Source: Halobaculum rubrum (GTDB lineage Archaea > Halobacteriota > Halobacteria > Halobacteriales > Haloferacaceae). From it: a stretch of 64,000 nt of DNA. A program made the position numbers and the translations under genes. The notes under the pieces are model-generated. The model was not told where the DNA came from. It searched no databases and saw nothing but the letters and a program-made list of their open reading frames with translations. Each line of letters opens with the position of its first letter. The first letter of the stretch is position 1. Below, piece after piece: positions 43,910 through 52,903 of this stretch. The DNA is taken from NCBI RefSeq assembly GCF_019880225.1, contig NZ_CP082284.1, positions 496,001 through 560,000 on the forward strand, written 5' to 3'.

Positions 43910-44745
43910 TCCCTGGCCCGGTCGCCGTCGCGACCGTGTTCGCGATCGCACTCACGATCGGCGCCGGAGCGATAACCGCCGGTTTCGGGTCCGAAACCGC
44001 CGGCGCGTGGGTGGTTCCGGCGGCCGTCGTCGTCGCCTGGGAGAGCGTGTTCTTCTTCCGTCGAACCGGGCTGAATCACCCGCCGGACGACCCTGACGCG
44101 CTCGCCGACGAGATCGGCGTCGCGAACGCGGTGACGCTCGGGCGGGGGCTGCTGTACGCCGGCGTCGCCGGGTTCGTCCTGACCGGGCCGCTCGCGGGAC
44201 CGTGGGCGTGGGCGCCGGCGCTGTTATACGGGTCGGGCGCGGCGCTGGATGCCGTCGACGGCGCGCTCGCGCGCCGACTCGGTCGTCAGACCGTCCTCGG
44301 GGAGAAGCTGGACATGGGGATCGACACCCTCGGGTTCCTCGTCGCGCCGCTGGCGGGGGTCGCGTGGGGTCGGATCCCGATCTGGTACCTGACGCTGTCG
44401 GTCGCGCGCTACCTGTTCAAACTGGGTCGCTGGCGCCGCGGTCGGCGCGATCTTCCCGTGTACGACCTCCCGTCGAGTCGGGTCCGTCGGCCGCTGGCAG
44501 GGGTCCAGATGGCGTTCATCGCCGTCGCGCTCGCGCCCGTGCTCCCGGCCTCGGTGGTCGCCGTGATCGCCGGCGTCGTCGTCGTCCCCTCGCTCGCGGT
44601 GTTCGTGCGCGACTACCTCGTCGTCGCGGGGCACCTCGGGGACAGCGATGACGATGCCAGAGAACCCGGCGGCGACGGGAGAGAGGACACGGGCGACGAG
44701 GGGCCGGCGAGCGCGAGCGACGTGGCCGGCGCCGGCGACGACTGA
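43906..44745 (+). CDS. CDP-alcohol phosphatidyltransferase family membrane protein
   Basis: A 279-residue integral membrane enzyme of the CDP-alcohol phosphotransferase superfamily. The signature D-x2-DG-x2-AR-x8-G-x3-D-x3-D is complete in DAVDGALARRLGRQ and GEKLDMGID. About six hydrophobic helices follow the usual pattern, and the C-terminal ~40 residues are an acidic hydrophilic tail. Members transfer a CDP-alcohol headgroup to another alcohol in polar lipid synthesis. The ATG overlaps the stop of the Gfo/AKR fusion, so the two are translationally coupled; the alcohol acceptor may be made by the fusion (inference). Confidence 0.9.
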   Translation: MIPGPVAVATVFAIALTIGAGAITAGFGSETAGAWVVPAAVVVAWESVFFFRRTGLNHPPDDPDALADEIGVANAVTLGRGLLYAGVAGFVLTGPLAGPWAWAPALLYGSGAALDAVDGALARRLGRQTVLGEKLDMGIDTLGFLVAPLAGVAWGRIPIWYLTLSVARYLFKLGRWRRGRRDLPVYDLPSSRVRRPLAGVQMAFIAVALAPVLPASVVAVIAGVVVVPSLAVFVRDYLVVAGHLGDSDDDAREPGGDGREDTGDEGPASASDVAGAGDD

Positions 44746-44817
44746 CCGACCGTCTTCGTGCCCCTTCGCCGCGCCGGTTCCCGTGGATTGATGCGGGGCG
44801 GCGCCGCCGGGACTCCC

Positions 44818-45681
44818 ATGCGAGTCATCTGCCACGGCGGCGCCGGCGGCGTCCCCGACGAACCGGAACCCCGACAGGCGGTCCTCGACGACGCCGCCGA
44901 GACCGGCGCGGACGAGTCGACCGTCGTCGACGCGGTCGTCTCGGCGGTCGAGGTGCTGGAGGAGTCGCCGCGCTTCAACGCCGGCTACGGCGGCGCGGTC
45001 CAGTCCGACGGCGTCGTCCGAACCGACGCGGGGATCATGACCGAGGAGCGCGAGGCCGGCGCCGTCGCGTCGATGCCGGGCGTCGCGAACGCGGCCGCGG
45101 TCGCGCGCGTCGTCATGGAGGAGACGCCCCACGTGTTCGTCTCGGGCGTCCACGCGGTCGACCTCGCCGACGACTTCGGGGTCGAGGTCGAGCGCGAACT
45201 GCTGACCGACGACGGACGCGACGACTACGAGGACGCCGACCCGCCGGCGCACGACGGCGGACCGCAGGCCCACCTGGAGTGGTTAGAGGAGAAGTTCGGC
45301 GGCCACGACACGGTCGGCGCGGTCGCACACGATCCCGGGGCGGACACCTTCGCGGCGTGCACCTCCACCGGCGGGCGCACGTTCGCGCTCGCGGGCCGCG
45401 TCGGCGACGTGCCACAGATCGGCTCGGGGTTCTTCTGTGCGCCCGCGGGCGGCGCCAGCGCCACCGGCGCCGGCGAGGACATCGCGAAGGCGACGCTCAC
45501 GCGACGGGCGGTCCGCCACCTGGAGGACGGGCTGGACGCGCAGGCCGCGGCCGACCGCGCGATCGCGGAGTTCGGCGAGCTGACCGGCTCCTCGGCGGGC
45601 GTCATCGTCCTCGACGGGGCGGGCGCGGGGTCGGCGTACAACTCCGAGGGGATGCAAACGAGCGTCGCGACCGACGAGTAG
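44818..45681 (+). CDS. Asparaginase/isoaspartyl peptidase (Ntn-hydrolase)
   Basis: A 287-residue plant-type L-asparaginase/isoaspartyl dipeptidase. The precursor self-cleaves before a Thr nucleophile, here Thr165 in GGHDTVGAVAHD. Upstream blocks are VICHGGAGGVPDEP and RFNAGYGGAVQSDGVVRTDAG; downstream STGGRTFALAGRVGDVPQIG and GEDIAKATLTRRA. The family usually has Gly before the catalytic Thr, while this has Asp164, which is frequent in archaeal members. It acts in the cytoplasm. It is preceded by 72 bases from the CDP-alcohol gene and could be in the same transcript. Confidence 0.9.
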   Translation: MRVICHGGAGGVPDEPEPRQAVLDDAAETGADESTVVDAVVSAVEVLEESPRFNAGYGGAVQSDGVVRTDAGIMTEEREAGAVASMPGVANAAAVARVVMEETPHVFVSGVHAVDLADDFGVEVERELLTDDGRDDYEDADPPAHDGGPQAHLEWLEEKFGGHDTVGAVAHDPGADTFAACTSTGGRTFALAGRVGDVPQIGSGFFCAPAGGASATGAGEDIAKATLTRRAVRHLEDGLDAQAAADRAIAEFGELTGSSAGVIVLDGAGAGSAYNSEGMQTSVATDE

Positions 45682-45719
45682 CAGGCTGCGTTCGGTCGTT
45701 CGCCCCGTTTGCCTCGGTT

Positions 45720-46577
45720 CTACGCGACTTCGACCGCGAACAGCAGCGCGTTGTGGACGCCCGGGCCCAGCCCGACGGCCGTCACGAGCGCGAGCAGCGC
45801 GTGGCCGTAGCGTGGCTCCTCGCGCACCGTCGGCGCGACGGCGACGACGACCAGACACGCGACCGCGAGCTTCACCAGCACGAACAGCCAGCCGGCACCC
45901 AGCGCGTCCGCCGTGGGCAGGCCGGCAGCGAACTCGATGATCAGCCGGGAGGCGGGCGTTCGTTCCCCGAACCCGAGCAGGTCGATCCCGACGGCGGTCG
46001 TGACGCCGTCGATGCCGTGGGCGGCGACCGCGAGCAGTCCAGCACGGCCGGCGATCCGGACCGACTCGCGGACGTGGTACAGGAGCACTCCGACGCCGAC
46101 GCCGAGGGCGGCGCCGCCGACGAGTCCGGCGGCGGGGAGCAGGGGAGAGAGGGTTCCGTTCGAGAGCCCGTGGTCGACGACGCCGGCGACCGTCGGGACG
46201 AGCGCGAGCGTGCCGGCGAGGCCGAGCGCGAGGGCGTCGTCGCCGGCGCGGTCGACGGAGAGCGCCGCGAGCCACACGGTCCCCGCGACCGCCGCGGTCG
46301 TGAGGTACGCGCTCGGCGTGCCGAACAGTGGCATGACGGCAGCCGGAAGCGCGCCGAGGGCGTACAGGACGTGGCCGGCGGCGCCGACGCACATCCACGG
46401 CACCAGCGCGAGCACGTGGCGGCCGCCGAAGTCGGGGTCGCGCCGCCGGAGGCCGAGACCGACGGCCGCGAGCGCGGCCGCGAGCGCGAGAAGGTACGGC
46501 AGCGGCGGCAGCCCGAAGCCGGCCGGGAGCAACTGCCCCGGGAGCGCGGGCCGGCGGATGAGGGCGAGAGCGTCCAT
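45720..46577 (-). CDS. DUF63 family membrane protein
   Basis: A 285-residue archaeal DUF63 protein with about nine hydrophobic helices. The signature histidines and aspartates are HGIDGVTTAVGIDLLGFGE and the conserved GPGVHNALLFAVEVA at the C-terminus, plus VVDHGLSNGTLS. DUF63 proteins have an archaea-wide but undescribed role. ATG 46577 gives the family length; upstream residues (RRAPTG) are not hydrophobic. It is convergent with the asparaginase-like gene. Confidence 0.88.
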   Translation of the reverse strand: MDALALIRRPALPGQLLPAGFGLPPLPYLLALAAALAAVGLGLRRRDPDFGGRHVLALVPWMCVGAAGHVLYALGALPAAVMPLFGTPSAYLTTAAVAGTVWLAALSVDRAGDDALALGLAGTLALVPTVAGVVDHGLSNGTLSPLLPAAGLVGGAALGVGVGVLLYHVRESVRIAGRAGLLAVAAHGIDGVTTAVGIDLLGFGERTPASRLIIEFAAGLPTADALGAGWLFVLVKLAVACLVVVAVAPTVREEPRYGHALLALVTAVGLGPGVHNALLFAVEVA

Positions 46578-46679
46578 GCCCGTGGGGGCACGCCGGCAGG
46601 TGAAAGCGTTGGGGAAATCGACGCGCCCGCGACGGATCGGACCGACACAGTTAGGCGCCTCGTCCGACCCGGTGGAGGC

Positions 46680-46853
46680 GTGTACCCGCTCGTTCGCGCC
46701 CTCCTCGCGCTCGCTGTGGCACCCGTGACCCTCGCCCTCTCGTTCGTCATCGCTCCGGATCCGACCGGAGTGACGCCGGTCCTCGTCGGGGTCGGGGGAT
46801 CGATCCTCGGCGTCCCGATCGCCTACCGCGCGCTCGCTCGCGCCGAGGCGTGA
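46680..46853 (+). CDS. Small membrane protein, 57 residues
   Basis: Two hydrophobic helices ([18 protein letters not shown] and [20 protein letters not shown]) form a helical hairpin, with a short acidic C-terminus. GTG 46680 is the only plausible start. There is no named family. It is followed 62 bases later by deoC on the same strand. Support comes from consistent haloarchaeal codon use and the clean hydrophobic pattern, but small size limits confidence. Confidence 0.55.
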   Translation: MYPLVRALLALAVAPVTLALSFVIAPDPTGVTPVLVGVGGSILGVPIAYRALARAEA

Positions 46854-46915
46854 CCGGCGAGTCGCGATCGCCGACACTCGGTAGCTTTTCCGGGCGTCGC
46901 GTCGGAGTGACGGGC

Positions 46916-47617
46916 ATGACCGACGACGCCGACGCTGCCGACGGGTTCGACGCACACGCCATCGACGACCCCGCGTCGCTCCCGTTCGCGGCGTTCGCCG
47001 CGACGATCGACCACACCGTGCTCGGCCCGGAGACGACGCTCGCGGACGTGGAGCGCGTCCTCGACGAGGCGGAGGAGGACGGCATGAACGCCTGCATTCC
47101 CCCGTGTTACGTCGCCGAAGCCGTCGAGTACGCCCCCGACGTGACGATCGCGACGGTGGTCGGCTTCCCGCACGGACACCACACCCCGGCGGCCAAGCGC
47201 GCCGAGGCGGAGGACGCCTGGCGCGCGGGCGCCGACGAACTCGATCTGGTGATCAACGTCGGCCGCCTGAAGGCGGGCGACGACGACGCCGTCCGCGGGG
47301 AGATCGCCGAGGTCGTCGCGGCGGTCCCCCTTCCGGTGAAGGTGATCGTCGAGACCGCGCTGCTCACCGACGAGGAGAAGCGGCGTGCGTGTGCTGCCGC
47401 CCGCGACGCCGACGCCGCGATAGTGAAGACCTCAACCGGGTTCGCAGATGGGGGCGCCACCGTCGCCGACGTGGAGCTGATGAGCGAGTACCTCCCCGTG
47501 AAAGCCAGCGGCGGCGTCGGCAGCTACGAGGAGGCGATCGCGATGCTGGAGGCGGGCGCCGTCCGCATCGGCGCCTCGTCGGGCGTCGCCATCGTCGACG
47601 GCCACCCGGACGCCTGA
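46916..47617 (+). CDS. deoC: Deoxyribose-phosphate aldolase
   Basis: A 233-residue class I aldolase that splits deoxyribose 5-phosphate into acetaldehyde and glyceraldehyde 3-phosphate. The Schiff-base lysine lies in [14 protein letters not shown]; other hallmarks are [12 protein letters not shown] at the N-terminus, [34 protein letters not shown] and [20 protein letters not shown]. The N-terminal ~25 residues are a haloarchaeal acidic extension. ATG 46916 is preferred to upstream starts because it begins the conserved module with the least extra sequence. Confidence 0.95.
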   Translation: MTDDADAADGFDAHAIDDPASLPFAAFAATIDHTVLGPETTLADVERVLDEAEEDGMNACIPPCYVAEAVEYAPDVTIATVVGFPHGHHTPAAKRAEAEDAWRAGADELDLVINVGRLKAGDDDAVRGEIAEVVAAVPLPVKVIVETALLTDEEKRRACAAARDADAAIVKTSTGFADGGATVADVELMSEYLPVKASGGVGSYEEAIAMLEAGAVRIGASSGVAIVDGHPDA

Positions 47618-47660
47618 GCGTCCTCAACACCCGCGGGCGTGACCGCGGTGGCGCCGGCGA

Positions 47661-48848
47661 TCACTCCAACACGACGACACCGGAGGAGCCGTCGAGGTCG
47701 TCGGACGCGACGACGAGCGCCCCGTCCCCGATCGCGAGGGTTCTGACGGGAAGCTCGCGGCGCCACCGCTCCACGTCCGCCCGGTAGGGGCCGACGCCGA
47801 CGCCGCCGCCGAGCGCGTACGCCCGGAGCGCCCCGCCGACGCCGGCGTACAGCGTGTCGCCCGCGGCGACCGCCGGGGACACCGGAGCGACGCGGTCGAC
47901 GGCGACGCGCCACCGCCGCGTGCCGTCGGCGGCGCCGAACGCCGAGACGCCCTCCGAGCCCGCGCCGGCGACGAGCCCGCCGGCGTGCACGAGCGCGTCG
48001 GTCACCGTCGGCGCGTCCGGCGCGTGCCACTCCGTGCGTCCGGCCGCGGCGCCAGTCGCGAGTCGGGCGATCCCGCCCCCGAAGGTGGCCGCGTACACCG
48101 ACCCGGGCGCCGCCGTCAGCGCGCGGACGGTTCCGGGGAGCTTGCGGCGCCACAGCGGGACGCCCCGGTGGTCGCCCGCCTCGGTCTCGACGACGTGTAG
48201 CTCGTACGCCTCGCCGCCGGTGGTCCCGACGTAGATCCGGTCGTCGCGCGCCGCGAGCGAGTAGACGCCGGTGAACGCCTCGAACGTCCAGCGGGGCTCC
48301 CCGGTTCGGGGCGCCAGCGACGCGACTCGCCCGTCCGTGTCGCCGACGATCACCGCGTCGGCGGCGGGCGCGGGCAGCGGCGCGGCCGCGAAGTCGCCGC
48401 TCGTCTCGACGCGCCAGCGCATCTCGCCGGTGTCGGCCTCGAAGGCGTACACGAGCGGCTCCGAACGACTCGACGCGTACGCGACGCCGTCGGCGACCGC
48501 GACGCCGTACGGCCGGATCGGAACGTGCCAGCGCTCGTCGCCGTCGCGCAGGCGCAGCGCGTGCAGGCCGTCCTCGGCGGGGACGAACACCGTCCCGTCG
48601 GCGACGACGACCCGTCCGACCGCCGGTCCCGTCTCCGCGCGCCAGCGCTCGGTGGGCGGCGTGCGCGGCGCGACGGCGTCGGGAACGTAACTCCGCGCGC
48701 GCGGGCCGTGCCCCGGGAGCGGCCACTCCGTGTTCGACTCGCGCCCGGGTGAGAAGTTCGTGCCGCGGGAGCCGCCCCCGGCGCAGCCCGCCAACCCCGC
48801 GGCTCCGACGGCTGCGAGCCCGGAGAGGAGCCGGCGGCGAGAGGGCAT
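47661..48848 (-). CDS. PQQ-repeat beta-propeller lipoprotein (Tat-exported)
   Basis: A 395-residue protein. The N-terminus MPSRRRLLSGLAAVGAAGLA followed by Cys22 (GLAGC) is a twin-arginine signal with lipobox, so the mature protein is lipid-anchored outside the cell. The rest has 7-8 PQQ-like repeats of the form W.....G.V...V..GTVFVP (e.g. VGRVVVADGTVFVPAED, VSPAVAAGDTLYAGVGG), forming a beta-propeller. There is no catalytic signature; it may be a scaffold, dehydrogenase accessory or outer-envelope protein. ATG 48848 is the second possible start; one at 48893 would add 15 residues. Confidence 0.8.
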   Translation of the reverse strand: MPSRRRLLSGLAAVGAAGLAGCAGGGSRGTNFSPGRESNTEWPLPGHGPRARSYVPDAVAPRTPPTERWRAETGPAVGRVVVADGTVFVPAEDGLHALRLRDGDERWHVPIRPYGVAVADGVAYASSRSEPLVYAFEADTGEMRWRVETSGDFAAAPLPAPAADAVIVGDTDGRVASLAPRTGEPRWTFEAFTGVYSLAARDDRIYVGTTGGEAYELHVVETEAGDHRGVPLWRRKLPGTVRALTAAPGSVYAATFGGGIARLATGAAAGRTEWHAPDAPTVTDALVHAGGLVAGAGSEGVSAFGAADGTRRWRVAVDRVAPVSPAVAAGDTLYAGVGGALRAYALGGGVGVGPYRADVERWRRELPVRTLAIGDGALVVASDDLDGSSGVVVLE

Positions 48849-49010
48849 CGGTTCGCCGGATCCTTCGACGGACGGCGTATATCCGTTTCCCATCCGACGG
48901 GCGGTACCGATCGAACGGGACGTCCCCCGAGCCGCACGCTCACCTCGAATCCCACACTCACTCTGGACCGCACCCCTTAACCTCGCGCGCGGGTAGATCC
49001 GTTCACGCGA

Positions 49011-50261
49011 ATGGCGACGTACCACATCGAGACCTACGGCTGCACGTCCAACCGGGGTGAGAGCCGCGAGATCGAGCGCCGGCTCCGCGACGGCGGCCAC
49101 CGCCCCGTGGACGGGCCGGCCGAGGCGGACGTGGCCATCCTCAACACCTGTACGGTCGTCGAGAAGACCGAGCGCAACATGCTGCGTCGGGCCGAGGAGC
49201 TGTCCGAGGAGACGGCCGACCTCATCGTCACCGGCTGCATGGCGCTCGCGCAGGGCGAACAGTTCGCCGAGGCGGACGTGGACGCGCGGGTGCTCCACTG
49301 GGAGGACGTCCCCACGGCCGTCATGAACGGGGAATGCCCGACTGCGACGGAGGGGACCGCCCCCGTCCTCGACGGGGAGGTCGGCATTCTCCCCATCGCC
49401 CGCGGCTGCATGAGCAACTGCTCGTACTGTATCACGAAGTTCGCGACCGGCCGGATCGACTCCCCGCCGGTCGCGGAGAACGTCGAGAAGGCACGGGCGC
49501 TCGTCCACGCCGGCGCCACCGAGATCCGCGTCACCGGGCAGGACACCGGCGTGTACGGCTGGGACGAGGACGAGCGGAAGCTCCCCGAGCTGCTCGACCG
49601 CGTCTGCGACATCGACGGCGAGTTCCGCGTGCGCGTCGGGATGGCGAATCCCGGCGGGATCCACGGCATCCGCGAGGAACTGGCGGACGTGTTCGCCCGC
49701 AACGAGAAGCTGTACGACTTCATCCACCTCCCGGTGCAGTCCGGCAGCGACGAGGTGCTGGAGGAGATGCGCCGACAACACCGCGTCGAAGAGTTCCTCG
49801 AGATCGTCGAGACGTTCGACGAGCGCCTCGACGAGTGGACCCTCTCGACGGACTTCATCGTCGGCTTCCCCACCGAGACCGACCACGACCACGAGCAGTC
49901 GATGGCGCTGCTGCGGGAGATCCGCCCCGAGAAGGTGAACGTCACCCGGTTCTCCAAGCGCCCGGGCACCGAGGCGGCCGACCTGAAGGGGCTTGGCGGC
50001 CAGACGAAGAAGGACCGCTCGAAGGAGATGAGCGCGACCAAACGCGAGATCGTCGGCGAGGCGTACGAGTCGATGGTCGGCTCCCGACGCCGCGTGCTCG
50101 TCGTCGAGGAGGGCACCGGCGACTCCGTGAAGTGTCGCGACGGCGCCTATCGCCAGGTGATCGTCCAGCACGCCGACGACTACGGCGTCGAACCCGGCGA
50201 GTTCCTCGACGTGGAGGTCACCGGACAGAACACGATGTACGCCTTCGGCGAGCCGGTCTGA
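49011..50261 (+). CDS. tRNA (N6-threonylcarbamoyladenosine37-C2)-methylthiotransferase
   Basis: A 416-residue e-MtaB-type methylthiotransferase. It has an N-terminal UPF0004 domain with three Cys (YGCTSNRGE, NTCTVV, TGCMAL), a radical SAM core with CxxxCxxC at Cys133, Cys137 and Cys140 (GCMSNCSYC), and a C-terminal TRAM domain (about residues 350-416). It makes ms2t6A on ANN-decoding tRNAs. Length and motif order match the archaeal/eukaryotic MtaB group rather than MiaB. It is divergent from the lipoprotein gene. Confidence 0.93.
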   Translation: MATYHIETYGCTSNRGESREIERRLRDGGHRPVDGPAEADVAILNTCTVVEKTERNMLRRAEELSEETADLIVTGCMALAQGEQFAEADVDARVLHWEDVPTAVMNGECPTATEGTAPVLDGEVGILPIARGCMSNCSYCITKFATGRIDSPPVAENVEKARALVHAGATEIRVTGQDTGVYGWDEDERKLPELLDRVCDIDGEFRVRVGMANPGGIHGIREELADVFARNEKLYDFIHLPVQSGSDEVLEEMRRQHRVEEFLEIVETFDERLDEWTLSTDFIVGFPTETDHDHEQSMALLREIRPEKVNVTRFSKRPGTEAADLKGLGGQTKKDRSKEMSATKREIVGEAYESMVGSRRRVLVVEEGTGDSVKCRDGAYRQVIVQHADDYGVEPGEFLDVEVTGQNTMYAFGEPV

Positions 50262-50350
50262 CGCGGCGAACGCCGGCCGCACTCCCATGTCTCGGACGGT
50301 CTGGCCGGTTCCACCCGAAGACTGATTCGTTCCCGCCCGTACCTCCGGTC

Positions 50351-50929
50351 GTGATCCGCGCCCTTCGACAGGCTCTCCGCGACGCCGCGAGCACGGCGCT
50401 GGCGGTGGCTCTCGTCGCGGCGCTGCTGTTCGCCGTCGGCGGCGTGTGGCCGCCGATGGTGGCCGTCCAGTCGGGCAGCATGGAGCCGCACATGGAGCGG
50501 GGCGACCTGGTCGTCGTCTCCGAGCCGGCCCGCTTCGGCGCCGACGGCACGGCGGCCGGCGTTCGAACCGCCCGCGAGGCGCCGCCCGAAAGCCGGACGT
50601 TCGGCGCGCGCGGCGACGTGATCGTGTTCTCATCGCCCGCGCTGCCCGGGACGCCGATCATCCACCGAGCGCACGTCCACGTCGAGCGCGGGGAGAACTG
50701 GTACGACGAGGCGAACCCCGAGTATCTTCCGGCCGGCGTCGACTCCTGTGCGGAGTTGACTCGCTGTCCGGCGCCACGGACTGGGTTCATCACCAAGGGC
50801 GACGCAAACGGACGCTACGACCAGGTGAACGGCAACTCCCCGATCGTCACCGCAGACCGGATCCGAGCGGAGGCACGCGTCAAGATCCCGCTGCTCGGCC
50901 ACGTCCGGCTCGCGCTCACCGGCGCCTGA
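50351..50929 (+). CDS. Signal peptidase I (S26, archaeal Ser-His type)
   Basis: A 192-residue membrane serine protease. The N-terminal helix (STALAVALVAALLFAVGG) anchors it; the nucleophile is Ser43 in VQSGSMEPHM, and His105 in IIHRAH replaces the bacterial Lys, as in ER-type/archaeal signal peptidases. The late acidic ITKGDANGRYD block is present. There is a haloarchaeal insert between the two catalytic motifs (about residues 60-95). GTG 50351 precedes the anchor. It removes Sec signal peptides. Confidence 0.88.
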   Translation: MIRALRQALRDAASTALAVALVAALLFAVGGVWPPMVAVQSGSMEPHMERGDLVVVSEPARFGADGTAAGVRTAREAPPESRTFGARGDVIVFSSPALPGTPIIHRAHVHVERGENWYDEANPEYLPAGVDSCAELTRCPAPRTGFITKGDANGRYDQVNGNSPIVTADRIRAEARVKIPLLGHVRLALTGA

Positions 50930-51043
50930 GACCTCGGGTGCCCTCGGAAACGCTCGGGAACACTCGGGGGAGTATCCGGACGCACGGGCGCAGCCGACAC
51001 CGGTGACGGCGACGGGCCTCCCACCCGGATTGCCGCCGGGTTG

Positions 51044-51532
51044 ATGCCCGATGACAACGTGTTGATACTCATGGGCTCGCCTCGCCGAGAGGGCCTGGCG
51101 AACGACCTGGGCGCCGCACGGACCGAGCGCACGCTCCGGGACGTTCTCCACGAGATCCCGGTCGACGCGCTCGTTCCGGCGGGGTGGCGCGTCGGCACCG
51201 AGGTGGTACAGTTCCGGGAGCGGCTCCCCGCCGACGGCGTCACGCTCCGCCACCCGGACTACCCGCGCGATCTCGTGATCTCCGAGGCGGGTGCCGGCGA
51301 CGGCGAGGCGCTCGCGGTCCACGAGCGCGACCGCGTCGTCGGGCGTCGGACCGCAGTCGCGGGGGTTTCGACGATCGACGACGACCGCGGGGAGTTGACG
51401 GCGGCGATCCGTGCGGCGAGCCGGCTGGCCGCGCGCATCGAGACGGGCGTCTCGGGCGAGACGACCGTCGACCGGGCGGATCCGTCGGTGTCGCTGTCGG
51501 GCGACGACGGTCGGCAGGTGAACGTCTACTGA
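51044..51532 (+). CDS. Conserved haloarchaeal hypothetical protein
   Basis: A 162-residue soluble protein that I do not recognise. It starts VLILMGSPRREGLAND, which looks like a flavodoxin-type NADPH:FMN reductase N-terminus, but the following sequence (RTERTLRDVLHEIPVDALVP, GVTLRHPDYPRDLVISEAG) does not continue that fold. The middle is rich in Asp/Gly/Ala; the C-terminus is acidic. ATG 51044 and ATG 51071 are both in frame, and nothing in the upstream sequence decides between them. It is convergent with the CDF transporter. Confidence 0.6.
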   Translation: MPDDNVLILMGSPRREGLANDLGAARTERTLRDVLHEIPVDALVPAGWRVGTEVVQFRERLPADGVTLRHPDYPRDLVISEAGAGDGEALAVHERDRVVGRRTAVAGVSTIDDDRGELTAAIRAASRLAARIETGVSGETTVDRADPSVSLSGDDGRQVNVY

Positions 51533-51567
51533 CCGCGCGACTCGAGGGCGGAACCGAGTCGCAGCAC

Positions 51568-52533
51568 CTACCGATCGGCGGCGTCGGGCGGACGGACGTC
51601 CGGGTCGGTGCCGCCGGCTTCCTCGGCGGCGATCCGCGCGTCGTCGGCCTCCTTCCACTCGCCGAGCTCTTTCGGGTCCACGTGCACGAACACGTCGTCG
51701 ACGGCGGCGATCGCCCGGATCGACTCGACCACCTCGGTCTCGATGTCGTGGGCGTCGAACAGCGAGCGCTCGCCCTCGACCTCGATGTGGAGGCTCACGT
51801 CGACCTCGGGGCCGACGTAGTGGGCGACCACGTCGTGAGCGCCCCGGACCTCCGGATGTGAAAGCGCCCGGTCGAGGATCTCCACGCGCAGATCCTCCGG
51901 CGGCGCCGCGCCGACCAGATAGCCGACGTTGTCGCGGACGATCTCATACCCCGTGTAGAGGATGCCGACGGAGACGGCCACCGCCGCGAGCGGGTCGAGC
52001 ATCGGATATCCCGCTGCCGCCCCGAGGACACCGATCAGCGCCGCGAACGCGGTGAGCGTGTCGTTGCGGTTGTCGAGGGCGGTCGCGACCAGCGCCGGTG
52101 ACTCTCGGCGTCGACCGACGCGCACGCAGTAGCGGTACAGGAGGAGTTTCACCGCCCCCGTGGCGACGAGCACCCCGACCGCGAGGGGACCGCCGGTGAC
52201 GGTTCGCGGCGGGCCGGTCGAAAGCAGCGCCGTGATACCGGAGTAGGCGACGGCGATCCCCGCGACGAACACCCCGGCGGCGACGAACAGCGAGACGAAC
52301 GGCTCGATACGTTCGTGGCCGTGGGGGTGCTCGAAGTCCGGGGGTTGGGTCGTGAGAAACAGTCCGGCGACCACGACCGCGGAGTAGGCCACGTCCGCGA
52401 TCGAGTTCACCGCCTCCGACCCCACGGCGAGGCTCCCGGTCACGTACCAGACGACCGCCTTCGCGACCGCCAACAGCAGGTTGGCGATGAGAATGACGAC
52501 GCCGACCCGACGGACGGTCGCGCGGCGGTCCAT
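51568..52533 (-). CDS. Cation diffusion facilitator transporter
   Basis: A 321-residue CDF protein with six helices and a ~90-residue cytoplasmic domain. The metal site in helix II is NSIAD (Asn/Asp) and in helix V DNRND (Asp/Asp), differing from the HxxxD of zinc exporters such as YiiP. HPHGHERIEP near the start and the C-terminal VDVSLHIEVEGERSLFDAHD are conserved. The substitution suggests Mn/Fe/Co-type specificity (inference). ATG 52533 starts right before the first helix. Confidence 0.9.
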   Translation of the reverse strand: MDRRATVRRVGVVILIANLLLAVAKAVVWYVTGSLAVGSEAVNSIADVAYSAVVVAGLFLTTQPPDFEHPHGHERIEPFVSLFVAAGVFVAGIAVAYSGITALLSTGPPRTVTGGPLAVGVLVATGAVKLLLYRYCVRVGRRRESPALVATALDNRNDTLTAFAALIGVLGAAAGYPMLDPLAAVAVSVGILYTGYEIVRDNVGYLVGAAPPEDLRVEILDRALSHPEVRGAHDVVAHYVGPEVDVSLHIEVEGERSLFDAHDIETEVVESIRAIAAVDDVFVHVDPKELGEWKEADDARIAAEEAGGTDPDVRPPDAADR

Positions 52534-52635
52534 ACCGGCAGTGGGATCGCGGGCGATGAAAAGCGCTCCGCACCGTGGGCCGGGACGGAGCGGAGACGTG
52601 AAGCCCCCGTGGCGACGACGCCGAGATCGGAGGGG

Positions 52636-52899
52636 CTACGCGGACGAGGACGACTCGCGGATCTGGTTGAGCGCCGGGACCAACACCCAGAACGTCAACG
52701 CCCCGAGGATCGCCGTCCAGAAGAACACGTCGTTGAGAAAGATACTGACGGCGTCGAAGACGGTGTTCGGCTCGGGGGGCGCCGCGATCAGCTGTCGGGG
52801 GCTCTCGAACGAGGGCGTCCGGTACCAGCCCGCGAGCACCATCCACGCGAGGCCCGCGCCGCAGAACAGCCCGAGGCCCTTGATAAACTCGTCTGCCAT
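52636..52899 (-). CDS. Small membrane protein of the cytochrome b locus (DUF7314-type)
   Basis: An 87-residue protein with two hydrophobic segments (FIKGLGLFCGAGLAWMVLAG and FFWTAILGALTFWVLVPAL) and a short Ser-rich tail. It ends the cytochrome cluster: its start is only 4 bases from the end of the DUF7315-type gene. Haloarchaeal homologues keep this position (from recall of the family names). There is no cofactor motif. It could be a small structural subunit of the complex (inference). Confidence 0.75.
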   Translation of the reverse strand: MADEFIKGLGLFCGAGLAWMVLAGWYRTPSFESPRQLIAAPPEPNTVFDAVSIFLNDVFFWTAILGALTFWVLVPALNQIRESSSSA

Positions 52900-52903
52900 T
52901 GTC

